Below are positions 26,070 to 32,944 of a stretch of 61,072 bases of DNA, piece after piece. Numbering within the stretch: the first letter of the stretch is position 1; each line of letters begins with the position of its first letter. The position numbers were made by a program, and so were the translations under genes. The notes beneath the pieces are model-generated. The model was not told the origin of the DNA and searched no databases. It was given only the letters and a program-made list of their open reading frames with translations. The stretch comes from Salegentibacter sp. R32 (lineage in GTDB: Bacteria > Bacteroidota > Bacteroidia > Flavobacteriales > Flavobacteriaceae), in assembly GCF_008692195.1 (NCBI RefSeq), contig NZ_RXOM01000021.1, positions 1 to 61,072 of the forward strand, written 5' to 3'.

Positions 26070-27425
26070 TTATTTTGTTCTGTTTTTAATCGAAGATTTC
26101 GGTTTAAAGTTTCTAATAATCAGGCGGTTGCTCTTTTCATAAGTGAAATAACTTACCGCCCAATTAAAACCAACCATCAATCTATTTCTAAATCCACTTA
26201 TGGACATCAAGTGTACTATGGACCATAGTAACCAGGCGAAATAGCCAGCAAACTTCATTTTTCCCAAGTCGGCTACTGCTTTACGTTTTCCTACGGTTGC
26301 CAAAGAACCCTTGTCTTTATATTCGAAAGGTTGTGTGGGTTTATTATTTATGAGGTTTAATATAGAATTACCCAGATATTTTCCTTGTTGAATTGCTGCC
26401 TGCGCCACCTGTGGATGCCCTTTGGGTCTTTCTTCAGAAATAAGCGCAGCTATATCGCCTATGGCAAAAATGTTTTCGTAGCCTTCTACTTTTAAATTAG
26501 CATCGGTTTTAATCCGGTTGCCCCTGACTATGTGTTTTTCATCAATACCATTTGGGAATTGTCCTTTTACGCCAGCCGTCCAGATAAGATTTTTAGCCAA
26601 AATGGTCTTACCACTTTTGGTAGTGACTTCGTTGCCGTCATAATTGCTTACAGCTTCATTTAATAATACCTTTACATTCAAATCCTCTAAATATTTGAGG
26701 GTTTTCGATGATGCCTTGTCTGACATTGTGCCTAACAACTCATCAATGGCTTCTATTAGATAAATATTCATAATGGAAGAAGGGTACTCTGGGTAATCTT
26801 TGGGAAGGATGTATTTGCAAAACTCTGCCAAAGCTCCTGCCATTTCTACGCCTGCTGGACCACCACCTACTATTACAAAATTTGTCAGCGCGTCGCGTTC
26901 TTTATCATCACAAGTAATAGCTGCCTGTTCCAAATTTTGCAACATCATATGACGGATGTTGAGGGAATCGCGAATATCCTTCATCCCCAAACTATTTTCG
27001 GCCACAGAATCCATCCCAAAGAAATTGGTGGTCGTGCCAGTAGCCAACACTAAATAGTCATAAGAAACACTTCCCTTATTGGTCAATATAGTATTTGAAT
27101 CAGGTTGAATTTCCTCAACTTCAGCCAAACGAAAGAAAACATTTTTATAGCCATTGATTTGTTTTCTGAATGGAAATACAATACTGTCAGGCTCCAGGGC
27201 ACTCGTTGCCACTTGATATAATAAAGGCTGAAACTGATGGAAGTTATTTTTATCGAGTAAAACCACTTGAACTTCTTTGTGTTTCAGTTTCTCAACCAAT
27301 GCCAAACCTGCAAATCCTCCACCAACGATAACCACACGAGGTAATTTAGTATCTGGAAGACAGATTTCATCTGTTATCTTACAGGTGGATTCCAACGGAA
27401 TGCTATGTGTTTGCTTTTCTTTCAT
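26070..27425 (-). CDS. ndh: Type II NADH:quinone oxidoreductase (NDH-2)
   Basis: This is a 451-aa single-subunit flavoprotein. The FAD-binding motif VVIVGGGFAGLALVEKL is at about residue 30, and the NADH-binding motif VIVGGGPAGVEMAGAL at about residue 187. The second FAD contact is IFAIGDIAAL. A C-terminal amphipathic and hydrophobic segment (AWLLWSIVHLMSISGF) anchors it to the membrane. NDH-2 passes electrons from NADH to quinone without Fe-S clusters or proton pumping. The start overlaps the stop of the upstream single-domain USP gene by 4 bases, which shows co-translation. Confidence 0.9.
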   Translation of the reverse strand: MKEKQTHSIPLESTCKITDEICLPDTKLPRVVIVGGGFAGLALVEKLKHKEVQVVLLDKNNFHQFQPLLYQVATSALEPDSIVFPFRKQINGYKNVFFRLAEVEEIQPDSNTILTNKGSVSYDYLVLATGTTTNFFGMDSVAENSLGMKDIRDSLNIRHMMLQNLEQAAITCDDKERDALTNFVIVGGGPAGVEMAGALAEFCKYILPKDYPEYPSSIMNIYLIEAIDELLGTMSDKASSKTLKYLEDLNVKVLLNEAVSNYDGNEVTTKSGKTILAKNLIWTAGVKGQFPNGIDEKHIVRGNRIKTDANLKVEGYENIFAIGDIAALISEERPKGHPQVAQAAIQQGKYLGNSILNLINNKPTQPFEYKDKGSLATVGKRKAVADLGKMKFAGYFAWLLWSIVHLMSISGFRNRLMVGFNWAVSYFTYEKSNRLIIRNFKPKSSIKNRTK

Positions 27426-27883
27426 TTTTTATTTCTATCTCTTGCAATCAGTACTGAACATTTGGCATTTGTGGTCAAATATTGGGATACAGAGCCCAAT
27501 ACTAAGCGTGAAAGTGCACCGTGACCCTGAGAGCCTACTACGATTAAATCTGCACCCCAATCTTCTGCTTTTTCATAAATAGTACTTTTGGGCAGGCCAC
27601 TAATAACACTTGTGGTTATGGTAAGTGCCTTGTTTTCGGCCTTGATTTTATCGAAAGCTTCTGAAACGATTTTGTTTCCCAATTTTTGAGCGTTACTTCT
27701 AATTTCTTCTATGTAATTTCCTATCCTGCCGCCCATAGTATGCAATCCCAGGCCGGTTGTTTTCGGAACTTCATAAACATTTATAATATGAATTTCACTA
27801 TTTGAGGATAGGGTCATTTTTATAAGTTCGTGAATGGCTACTTTACTGAAATCTGAACCATCTATGGCCAATAGTATTTTCAT
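27422..27883 (-). CDS. Universal stress protein, single domain
   Basis: A 153-aa Usp begins MKILLAIDGSDFSKVAIHEL and has a complete ATP-binding signature GSQGHGALSRLVLGSVS before CSVLIARD. It belongs to the ATP-binding UspFG-like class. It overlaps the NDH-2 start by 4 bases and follows the lycopene-cyclase-like membrane gene by 12 bases. It is the second USP of this array and is independent in sequence from the tandem one. Confidence 0.9.
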   Translation of the reverse strand: MKILLAIDGSDFSKVAIHELIKMTLSSNSEIHIINVYEVPKTTGLGLHTMGGRIGNYIEEIRSNAQKLGNKIVSEAFDKIKAENKALTITTSVISGLPKSTIYEKAEDWGADLIVVGSQGHGALSRLVLGSVSQYLTTNAKCSVLIARDRNKK

Positions 27884-27895
27884 AGTTTGAATGTA

Positions 27896-28606
27896 TTAGT
27901 TGGTTGATATTTCTTTCGATTTTATAAGTTTTCTCCAATACAAGTGTTCATATAATCCAGACCAATACATACCAAAGGTGAAAGCGAATAATAATTCTTC
28001 AATTGGAATTCCTAGAACAAGAATATGGGTCAGGTTGTCCAGATTCCAGTACAGCTCCACATATTGCGGATAAAACGGAAGGATGCTTCCGAAATAAATG
28101 AAGTACAGTATGGTAAACAAGATTCCTCCAACCCATATCTTTCCTTTTAAATCTGGGCGACAGTACAATGTTGCCAAACCACCAAAAAACATTGCAATGA
28201 TGCCACAATAGATGTGGTTAAGCGTGGTGAAAAGACTAAATATGACGAATACAATGGCTGGAACAAAAAGTATATAAATATGTAGCTTATGTCTTTGGTG
28301 GCTCCGTTCGGTATGAGGCATATCTATATAGCCTTTTTTGAATATCAGATTATACAATACCGTCCCTATTCCGCCAATGGCAAAAGAGAAGATAAGGCTC
28401 TCAATATCAAAACCTGTTCTTTCCGCTAAATGGAATAAGGAAGGTGGCATCCAATATTCTGGTACAAATAATGGTTCTGTTAAACCAAAGGGCATCGTAA
28501 TAAGGCTCATTTTGAGCATTTCTTTTCTATACCCCTTTTTTGACAAATAGATTATTGCCCAAAGAGCAAGAATTATAAGAGACCATATGAACCAGACATA
28601 TTGCAT
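27896..28606 (-). CDS. Lycopene cyclase-domain membrane protein
   Basis: A 236-aa protein has about seven membrane helices. The motif LTHILVLGIPIEELLFAF (about residues 190-207) matches the PxEE signature of the CrtYc/CrtYd-type lycopene cyclase domain, and YWMPPSLFHLAERTGFDIESLIF resembles its first repeat. Both repeats in one chain would make a full fused-type enzyme. No other carotenoid gene is in the window, so it may use host lycopene or may have been repurposed. It lies 18 bases downstream of the DUF5676-like gene. Confidence 0.7.
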   Translation of the reverse strand: MQYVWFIWSLIILALWAIIYLSKKGYRKEMLKMSLITMPFGLTEPLFVPEYWMPPSLFHLAERTGFDIESLIFSFAIGGIGTVLYNLIFKKGYIDMPHTERSHQRHKLHIYILFVPAIVFVIFSLFTTLNHIYCGIIAMFFGGLATLYCRPDLKGKIWVGGILFTILYFIYFGSILPFYPQYVELYWNLDNLTHILVLGIPIEELLFAFTFGMYWSGLYEHLYWRKLIKSKEISTN

Positions 28607-28624
28607 AAATTTTATTTTACTCTC

Positions 28625-28903
28625 TTATTTTTTGACTTTTATTTGCGCATTATAAAAAGCCGCAATACAGGCACCTATTAGCCATCCTAAAATGAATATC
28701 TGTACTATTCCCAAACCAGCTTCCCATAGTGGCACATCCATCCTGATAATGCTTGTGGTATCTAAACCGTGCAATAGGCTGTTGAAAAAATCGATAGTGG
28801 CTTCTCGACCTGCTGTTGACATAACTATCATACAGCCTAAGTAAATTAGTGCCGCCGTAAGACCGAAAGCAAATCCGAGTTTTTTTACGTTTAATCGATA
28901 CAT
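28625..28903 (-). CDS. DUF5676-like small membrane protein
   Basis: A 92-aa protein has two membrane helices, at about residues 8-30 and 60-85. The pattern GLTAALIYLGCMIVM...FFNSLLHGLD followed by WEAGLGIVQIFILGWLIG matches DUF5676, a family often found beside copper genes. Function is unknown. It is 17 bases after the SHOCT-domain gene in the same array. Confidence 0.78.
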   Translation of the reverse strand: MYRLNVKKLGFAFGLTAALIYLGCMIVMSTAGREATIDFFNSLLHGLDTTSIIRMDVPLWEAGLGIVQIFILGWLIGACIAAFYNAQIKVKK

Positions 28904-28920
28904 AATTTTAAAGTTTTGAG

Positions 28921-29139
28921 TTAGTTGTCTGATTTTAATAATTTTTTGGATTCTTCAAATTCCTCCTTTGAAATTTCGCCCTTGGCAAACCTGTTTTTTA
29001 GGATGTCCAATGGCTTTTCTTTTTTTGGTTTTTGGTATGGGATATCAGTTGGGATAAAGAAAATCCAAATGATAAACGCCATCCAAATAATCCACCATAT
29101 CAGGTGCATACCTCCGAAACTTCCGTCGTGAAAAAACAT
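28921..29139 (-). CDS. SHOCT-domain small membrane protein
   Basis: The product is 72 aa when started at MFFHDGSFGGMHLIW (29139). A longer frame opens at 29217 but would overlap the upstream HMA gene by 56 bases, so the internal ATG is preferred. A Trp-rich membrane helix (LIWWIIWMAFIIWIFF) is followed by the SHOCT motif DILKNRFAKGEISKEEFEE, a short domain found at protein ends that is thought to mediate oligomerisation. Such proteins are frequent in metal-resistance clusters. Confidence 0.78.
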   Translation of the reverse strand: MFFHDGSFGGMHLIWWIIWMAFIIWIFFIPTDIPYQKPKKEKPLDILKNRFAKGEISKEEFEESKKLLKSDN

Positions 29140-29161
29140 AATTTTTGATTTTAAGTTACTT

Positions 29162-29374
29162 TTATAGTTTTTCAATTGTGTAACCCTCAAGGTTGCTGAG
29201 TTGTTTTTGTAATTCATCTACTGAAAGCGTTTCCTTCATAGTGATGATTGTAGCTCCTTTTGGTGCCAGAAAAATTTCTGCCTTTTCAATCTTTGGATGT
29301 TCTTCCAATGTCTTTTTGACCCTGCTAATGCAGCCGCCGCAACTAATACCATTAATTTGAAATTTTCGTTTCAT
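29162..29374 (-). CDS. HMA-domain copper chaperone
   Basis: A single 70-aa heavy-metal-associated domain has the metal site GISCGGC (Cys12, Cys15) and the usual beta-alpha-beta-beta-alpha-beta pattern to the end. It probably carries Cu+ to an ATPase or binds excess metal in the cytosol, since there is no signal peptide. It lies 10 bases after the His-tailed membrane protein gene. Confidence 0.88.
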   Translation of the reverse strand: MKRKFQINGISCGGCISRVKKTLEEHPKIEKAEIFLAPKGATIITMKETLSVDELQKQLSNLEGYTIEKL

Positions 29375-29384
29375 ATCTTAAACT

Positions 29385-29624
29385 TTAGTGATGATGATCT
29401 CTTTTTTCATCCTCTTTTTTATCCTTCTTTTTTAAGTTCTCATCAGATAATCCGTGCGTATGGCTCCCGTGCCGCATGGGCATTAACAAGTGTACTGCGA
29501 ACATTATTATAATAAATGCAAAAAGCCAGGTGCCACCACCAATTCCAATAGATGGTGCTAAAAAGATGAGTAAAAGCGGCAGTCCACAACCGATGACCAT
29601 CCATATCCAGTGATTATTTTTCAT
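29385..29624 (-). CDS. Small membrane protein with His-rich tail (79 aa)
   Basis: Two hydrophobic segments (WIWMVIGCGLPLLLIFLAP, residues 6-24, and FAFIIIMFAVHLLMP) are followed by a charged tail that ends in DHHH, with a further RHGSHTHG patch. It resembles the DUF2933-type small proteins of copper clusters, though I cannot confirm the family. The His patches suggest weak metal binding on one side of the membrane. Confidence 0.7.
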   Translation of the reverse strand: MKNNHWIWMVIGCGLPLLLIFLAPSIGIGGGTWLFAFIIIMFAVHLLMPMRHGSHTHGLSDENLKKKDKKEDEKRDHHH

Positions 29625-29648
29625 TGTTGTTTATTTTAAAAGTTAAAA

Positions 29649-30128
29649 TTAATGATGCTCGGTATGCTCACCTTTGGTTGGACTATCCATATCGTCCATC
29701 TTGTCCATACCCTGCATATCCATTCCTTTTTCGCCCATCATCTTTGAGCAGGATTCCATACAGTCTTCGCTCATCATCCCTTTTTCGTGCATCATTTTCA
29801 TCATAGTGCCCATCATTTTGCCGTCATTCATCATTCCGTCCATCATTGAGTGCATCATTGTACTGTCTTTCATCATCATTTGCATTCCTTCTCCTTGCAT
29901 CATTGAGCTCATCATTTTTTTGTTGCCCTGCATCATTTGCATTGCGTGTTGGTTGTCGTGCATACTTTCCATAAATTCGGTCATATAGTCGTGATTTTTG
30001 GAAATGGCATTAAAAACTTCTGTGCGAGTTTCAGGGTTTTCCATTAGTGCCTGAGTGTTTGTTTCTTGTTTGCAACTGTTTAAGCTTAAAAGCCCAACTG
30101 CCGATAAAACAATTAGTAGTGTTTTCAT
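29649..30128 (-). CDS. Methionine-rich periplasmic lipoprotein
   Basis: This 159-aa protein has a lipoprotein signal (LLSLNSCKQ, Cys19). The mature part is extremely Met-rich, with repeated MM pairs (KMMSSMMQGEGMQMMM and so on) and ends with HTEHH. Met clusters bind Cu+ and Ag+ in oxidising compartments, so a periplasmic or outer-membrane sponge is likely. The N-terminal helix (ENPETRTEVFNAISKNHDYM) resembles DUF305-like or Cu-binding helical proteins. It is the first of a set of small metal proteins after the WG-repeat gene. The ORF on the opposite strand is an Ile-rich shadow of the Met codons (ATG/CAT) and is not a gene. Confidence 0.85.
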   Translation of the reverse strand: MKTLLIVLSAVGLLSLNSCKQETNTQALMENPETRTEVFNAISKNHDYMTEFMESMHDNQHAMQMMQGNKKMMSSMMQGEGMQMMMKDSTMMHSMMDGMMNDGKMMGTMMKMMHEKGMMSEDCMESCSKMMGEKGMDMQGMDKMDDMDSPTKGEHTEHH

Positions 30129-30293
30129 AATTTATTTTTTGAGTTAAACATTTATTTTAATTTTTATAAACCCATTCCCAACAATCTAAATGTTTATAGT
30201 TGAGGGAATGGATTATCAACTATTAATTCGCAGATTTTAAAAAGGTTATAATCTTTTTGAATTTCTTATATGTTATGTGTATTTTCAATATTA

Positions 30294-30893
30294 TTAGATT
30301 TTTTTTATACGCCACTTCTTATTATTACCTTTAACTGCCACCAAATTTTCCGAAATCAATTTTGATGTGATGGCAGGTGGATTTTTATCATTCTTATCTT
30401 TTGGCGAGACGTGAATGGCCAATTGCGTTAAATGGTCAATGGTATTACCATTCTCATCTATAACAAGCTCAAAATAATGGTAGTTTACCACGTCTTTTTT
30501 GAAAATGTCATTATAGCCAATGGTTTCTTTTTCAACTTTTAACACCAAGGCTTTGCCATATTGAAAGTTGTTGGCATTGAGGAATTGTGGAGTGATGACA
30601 GTTTTTCCAGTTTTATCGATATAGCCATAATAGAGCACGCCATCTTTTTGGTTTGCAATCAGGCATTTTCCGTTACTGAATATAGGGTAGCTTGCATTGT
30701 CTGTTTTGGTTGCCACCAAATCATTTCGAAAATCAACGATTAAATTTCCTTCTGGGTCAATAAAACCCCATTCGTTCCCTTTTTTAATGGCAGCGACGCC
30801 ATTGCTAAAAGGCGAGATGTAGTCTAAATTTTCAAAGGTTTGTGCAATTCCTATAAAGGGAATTAATACTAATGTGATAAGTAGTTTTTTCAT
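30294..30893 (-). CDS. Exported WG-repeat protein
   Basis: A 199-aa protein with a signal peptide (MKKLLITLVLIPFIGIAQ) contains WG beta-repeat units: SPFSNGVAAIKKGNEWGFIDPEGN, then CLIANQKDGVLYYGYIDKTGK, and further degenerate units. WG repeats form beta-sheets of unknown binding role, often on surface proteins. It follows the HMA-AraC gene by 69 bases on the same strand; the 165-base gap to the next gene may hold another promoter. Confidence 0.8.
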   Translation of the reverse strand: MKKLLITLVLIPFIGIAQTFENLDYISPFSNGVAAIKKGNEWGFIDPEGNLIVDFRNDLVATKTDNASYPIFSNGKCLIANQKDGVLYYGYIDKTGKTVITPQFLNANNFQYGKALVLKVEKETIGYNDIFKKDVVNYHYFELVIDENGNTIDHLTQLAIHVSPKDKNDKNPPAITSKLISENLVAVKGNNKKWRIKKI

Positions 30894-30962
30894 TTTGTTT
30901 AATTTAATTTGATTAAATTAACCATTGCCTTAAGCTTTTGTCTGCATAACTTTCGTTGTTAT

Positions 30963-31544
30963 TTATATAATTTCATCATAGAAATTTCGTTTCCATTTTT
31001 CTGTGTTTTTATAGTCGCTCATACTCATTCCCACAATCTCTTTAAACTGTCTTGATAAATGGTTAATGCTACTATAATCCAGCATATATGCCACATCTGA
31101 AAAAGAATATTGTTTTAATTGAATAAGTTCTTTTACTTTTTCAATTTTCAGTTTTATAAAGTATTTTTCAATGGTGGTGTTTTCATTTTTAGAAAACAGC
31201 CTGCTCAGTATTTTATAATCCCTGTTGAGCGTAGAAGACAAATGTTCTGAAGTATTTGTTTTCAAATGAAGTGGTAACTGAGTAAGCAGTTGGATTAGAA
31301 TGATTTTTACTTTTTCAACCAGCATTTCCCCTTCACTTTGTACTATTTCAAAATCATTGGAATGAAGTACTTTGGTAACTTTATACGTAACCTCCGTGTT
31401 GGTGTTTTTTGAAGATTCAACCAATAGTTTACCTAATTCCAAAGAGAGTACGGTTATTCCCATCTCTTCCAGTTCTTGCGTTATTACTTTTAGACAACGG
31501 CTACATACCATATTCTTTATCCAGAATTCTTTCTGTAAATCCAT
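30963..31544 (-). CDS. HMA-like domain fused to AraC-type DNA-binding domain (copy 1)
   Basis: This is a 193-aa regulator. Residues 1-75 look like a heavy-metal-associated domain with the site IKNMVCSRCLK (Cys14, Cys17). Residues 90-185 form two helix-turn-helix units of the AraC/XylS class, including FSDVAYMLDYSSINHLSRQFKEIVGMSMSDY. The arrangement suggests direct metal binding that controls DNA binding. A paralogue with the same layout is encoded at 46.4 kb. It lies between a HYC_CC_PP gene and a WG-repeat gene, at the head of the long minus-strand array. Confidence 0.82.
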   Translation of the reverse strand: MDLQKEFWIKNMVCSRCLKVITQELEEMGITVLSLELGKLLVESSKNTNTEVTYKVTKVLHSNDFEIVQSEGEMLVEKVKIILIQLLTQLPLHLKTNTSEHLSSTLNRDYKILSRLFSKNENTTIEKYFIKLKIEKVKELIQLKQYSFSDVAYMLDYSSINHLSRQFKEIVGMSMSDYKNTEKWKRNFYDEII

Positions 31545-31684
31545 AGTATTAATTATTTATTCTTAGAATGGTATTTATTCTAATAGATTATAAATTTCTG
31601 TTTTTCAAATAGTTGAGAGTGTGGTATGCTCAGGATAGAGCGCACCAGTTGTTAGCCTTTGCGTAGTACAGGCCAACATATAAG

Positions 31685-31709
31685 GTAGGTTGTTTGAAAA
31701 AGAACCTAC
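31685..31709 (-). terminator. Hairpin downstream of the HYC_CC_PP gene
   Basis: GTAGGTT at 31685-31691 pairs with AACCTAC at 31703-31709. On the minus strand, the loop carries a T-run (CTTTTTCAAAC), but no T-tract follows the stem. It is 12 bases after the stop at 31721, so a termination or processing role is plausible. Confidence 0.4.
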
Positions 31710-31720
31710 TTAGGATGAAA

Positions 31721-32137
31721 TCAAATTAAATATACCTCGTGGAGTACTTGAAAATCTTTCGGTATGAGGGGTGGGTCATAATCCCTAAAAGGGATTATAT
31801 TTTGTTCCAACCCTTCGAATAGATTTACGTAAGTGTAAAAAAATGTGTGTAGGAAAATCAGTTTATGATTTTCCATCTCAAATGAAGCTTTTTGAAAGTT
31901 ATCGCCACTTTCTTTAACTATAGATTTACTAGCACAGCAACCTTTTTTTTCGAACGAACATTTTTTTGAAGGATTGGTCTGAGCCTTCACCGCATTATCA
32001 CAAACCTGAGCTTTATTTAAAACCGCCATATCCACGAGTTTATCACAGCAGAAATGCATATTCACAGTAAAAGACGATGAAGCAAACATTACTGCAAGTA
32101 CCAATGAAACAGCTATTATTTTATTAAAGCTTTGCAT
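31721..32137 (-). CDS. HYC_CC_PP family exported protein (copy 1)
   Basis: A 138-aa protein has a signal peptide (AVSLVLAVMFASSSFTVNMHFCC). The family motifs are visible as MHFCCDKL, GCCASK and DPPLIP. Eight or more Cys and several His suggest metal binding in the periplasm. The family is Bacteroidota-specific and linked to copper clusters, with no known biochemistry. A second copy is divergently transcribed at 32394 with the same domain order, and the region between them holds a perfect palindrome. Confidence 0.85.
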   Translation of the reverse strand: MQSFNKIIAVSLVLAVMFASSSFTVNMHFCCDKLVDMAVLNKAQVCDNAVKAQTNPSKKCSFEKKGCCASKSIVKESGDNFQKASFEMENHKLIFLHTFFYTYVNLFEGLEQNIIPFRDYDPPLIPKDFQVLHEVYLI

Positions 32138-32393
32138 AATACGAATATAAAAAAAAATAACAAATGTTAACTATATTTTTAACATAATTTTTAGTAATGT
32201 GTTTTTAACACCTTATTTAACCGAAGATACTGCAAAAAAAGACGACGGTAATATGATATTTATCATATTTTTAGAAATTTGATTCTCTTTTTGTCGAAAA
32301 TAGTATAGGAAGTAAAAGTTTAACATAACGAAAAGAATTATTAATGTTTTTATATTTCGTTGTTTTATATATTTTAAATATATTTGCAGTCTT
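32138..32393. promoter_or_regulatory. Divergent promoter region between the two HYC_CC_PP genes
   Basis: These 256 bases separate the minus-strand and plus-strand arrays. They contain the perfect 18-bp palindrome ATATGATATTTATCATAT (32251-32268) and the looser TGTTAA-N8-TTAACA (32165-32184). Near the plus-strand gene there is a promoter: TTG at 32360-32362 and TATATTTG at 32379-32386, spaced by 16 nt, with the ATG 8 bases after the box. The transcript would be nearly leaderless. The palindrome is a natural operator for one of the HMA-AraC regulators or for a host regulator. Confidence 0.55.
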
Positions 32394-32810
32394 ATGAAAT
32401 CATTTTTCCATAAAATATTATCTGTAGCCTTAGCGAGCTTGGTATTTGTTACCACTATGTCGTTTACTGTAGATATGCATTATTGTGGAGATTCTTTGGT
32501 TGATTTTGCTTTATTTCATAATGCTCAAACCTGTGGAATGGAAAATCAATCATCCCAAAAAAGTTGTGAAGCAGGTTTTTCGGAAAAATCTTGCTGTTCA
32601 GATAAGCAATTAGTTGTTGAAGGTCAGGACGACCTGAAGATGTCTTTTAACACCTTAAATTTTGAGCAACAAGTCTTTGTTGTCTCTTTTGTACATTCTT
32701 ATATCAATCTCTTTGAGACTCTTGATTCACACATTGTACCATTTAGAGATTATGCGGTTCCCTTTCTCATACGGGATATACAAAAACTGCACGAGACGTA
32801 TTTAATTTGA
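32394..32810 (+). CDS. HYC_CC_PP family exported protein (copy 2)
   Basis: A 138-aa protein begins with a signal peptide (MKSFFHKILSVALASLVFVT) and has the family motifs MHYCGDSLV, SCCSDK and, weaker, VPFLIRDIQ. It is the first gene of the plus-strand copper efflux array, with its own promoter directly upstream. It has similar length and order of motifs to the copy at 31721. The function is unknown; the Cys/His content suggests metal capture. Confidence 0.87.
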   Translation: MKSFFHKILSVALASLVFVTTMSFTVDMHYCGDSLVDFALFHNAQTCGMENQSSQKSCEAGFSEKSCCSDKQLVVEGQDDLKMSFNTLNFEQQVFVVSFVHSYINLFETLDSHIVPFRDYAVPFLIRDIQKLHETYLI

Positions 32811-32821
32811 TTTTAAACAGT

Positions 32822-32839
32822 TTCCGATAAATATCGGAA
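32822..32839 (+). repeat. Perfect hairpin between HYC_CC_PP gene and cusA
   Basis: TTCCGATA and TATCGGAA face each other around two bases. No T-tract follows, so it is not a classic terminator. It may be an RNA stabiliser or operator in the 134-base gap before cusA. Confidence 0.4.
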
Positions 32840-32944
32840 TAATTAGCCCTATGGTCAATACTATTTTGGGCTCAATTTCTTGTGTTTAATGTTTTGATTT
32901 TATCAAGATATTATTCGATGTATAACTATTTAATAATCATTGTA

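Noticed and set aside
29674-29988. Plus-strand 104-aa Ile/Ser-rich ORF
   Set aside because: It is the mirror of the Met-codon runs in the Met-rich lipoprotein on the minus strand and has no protein-like composition.
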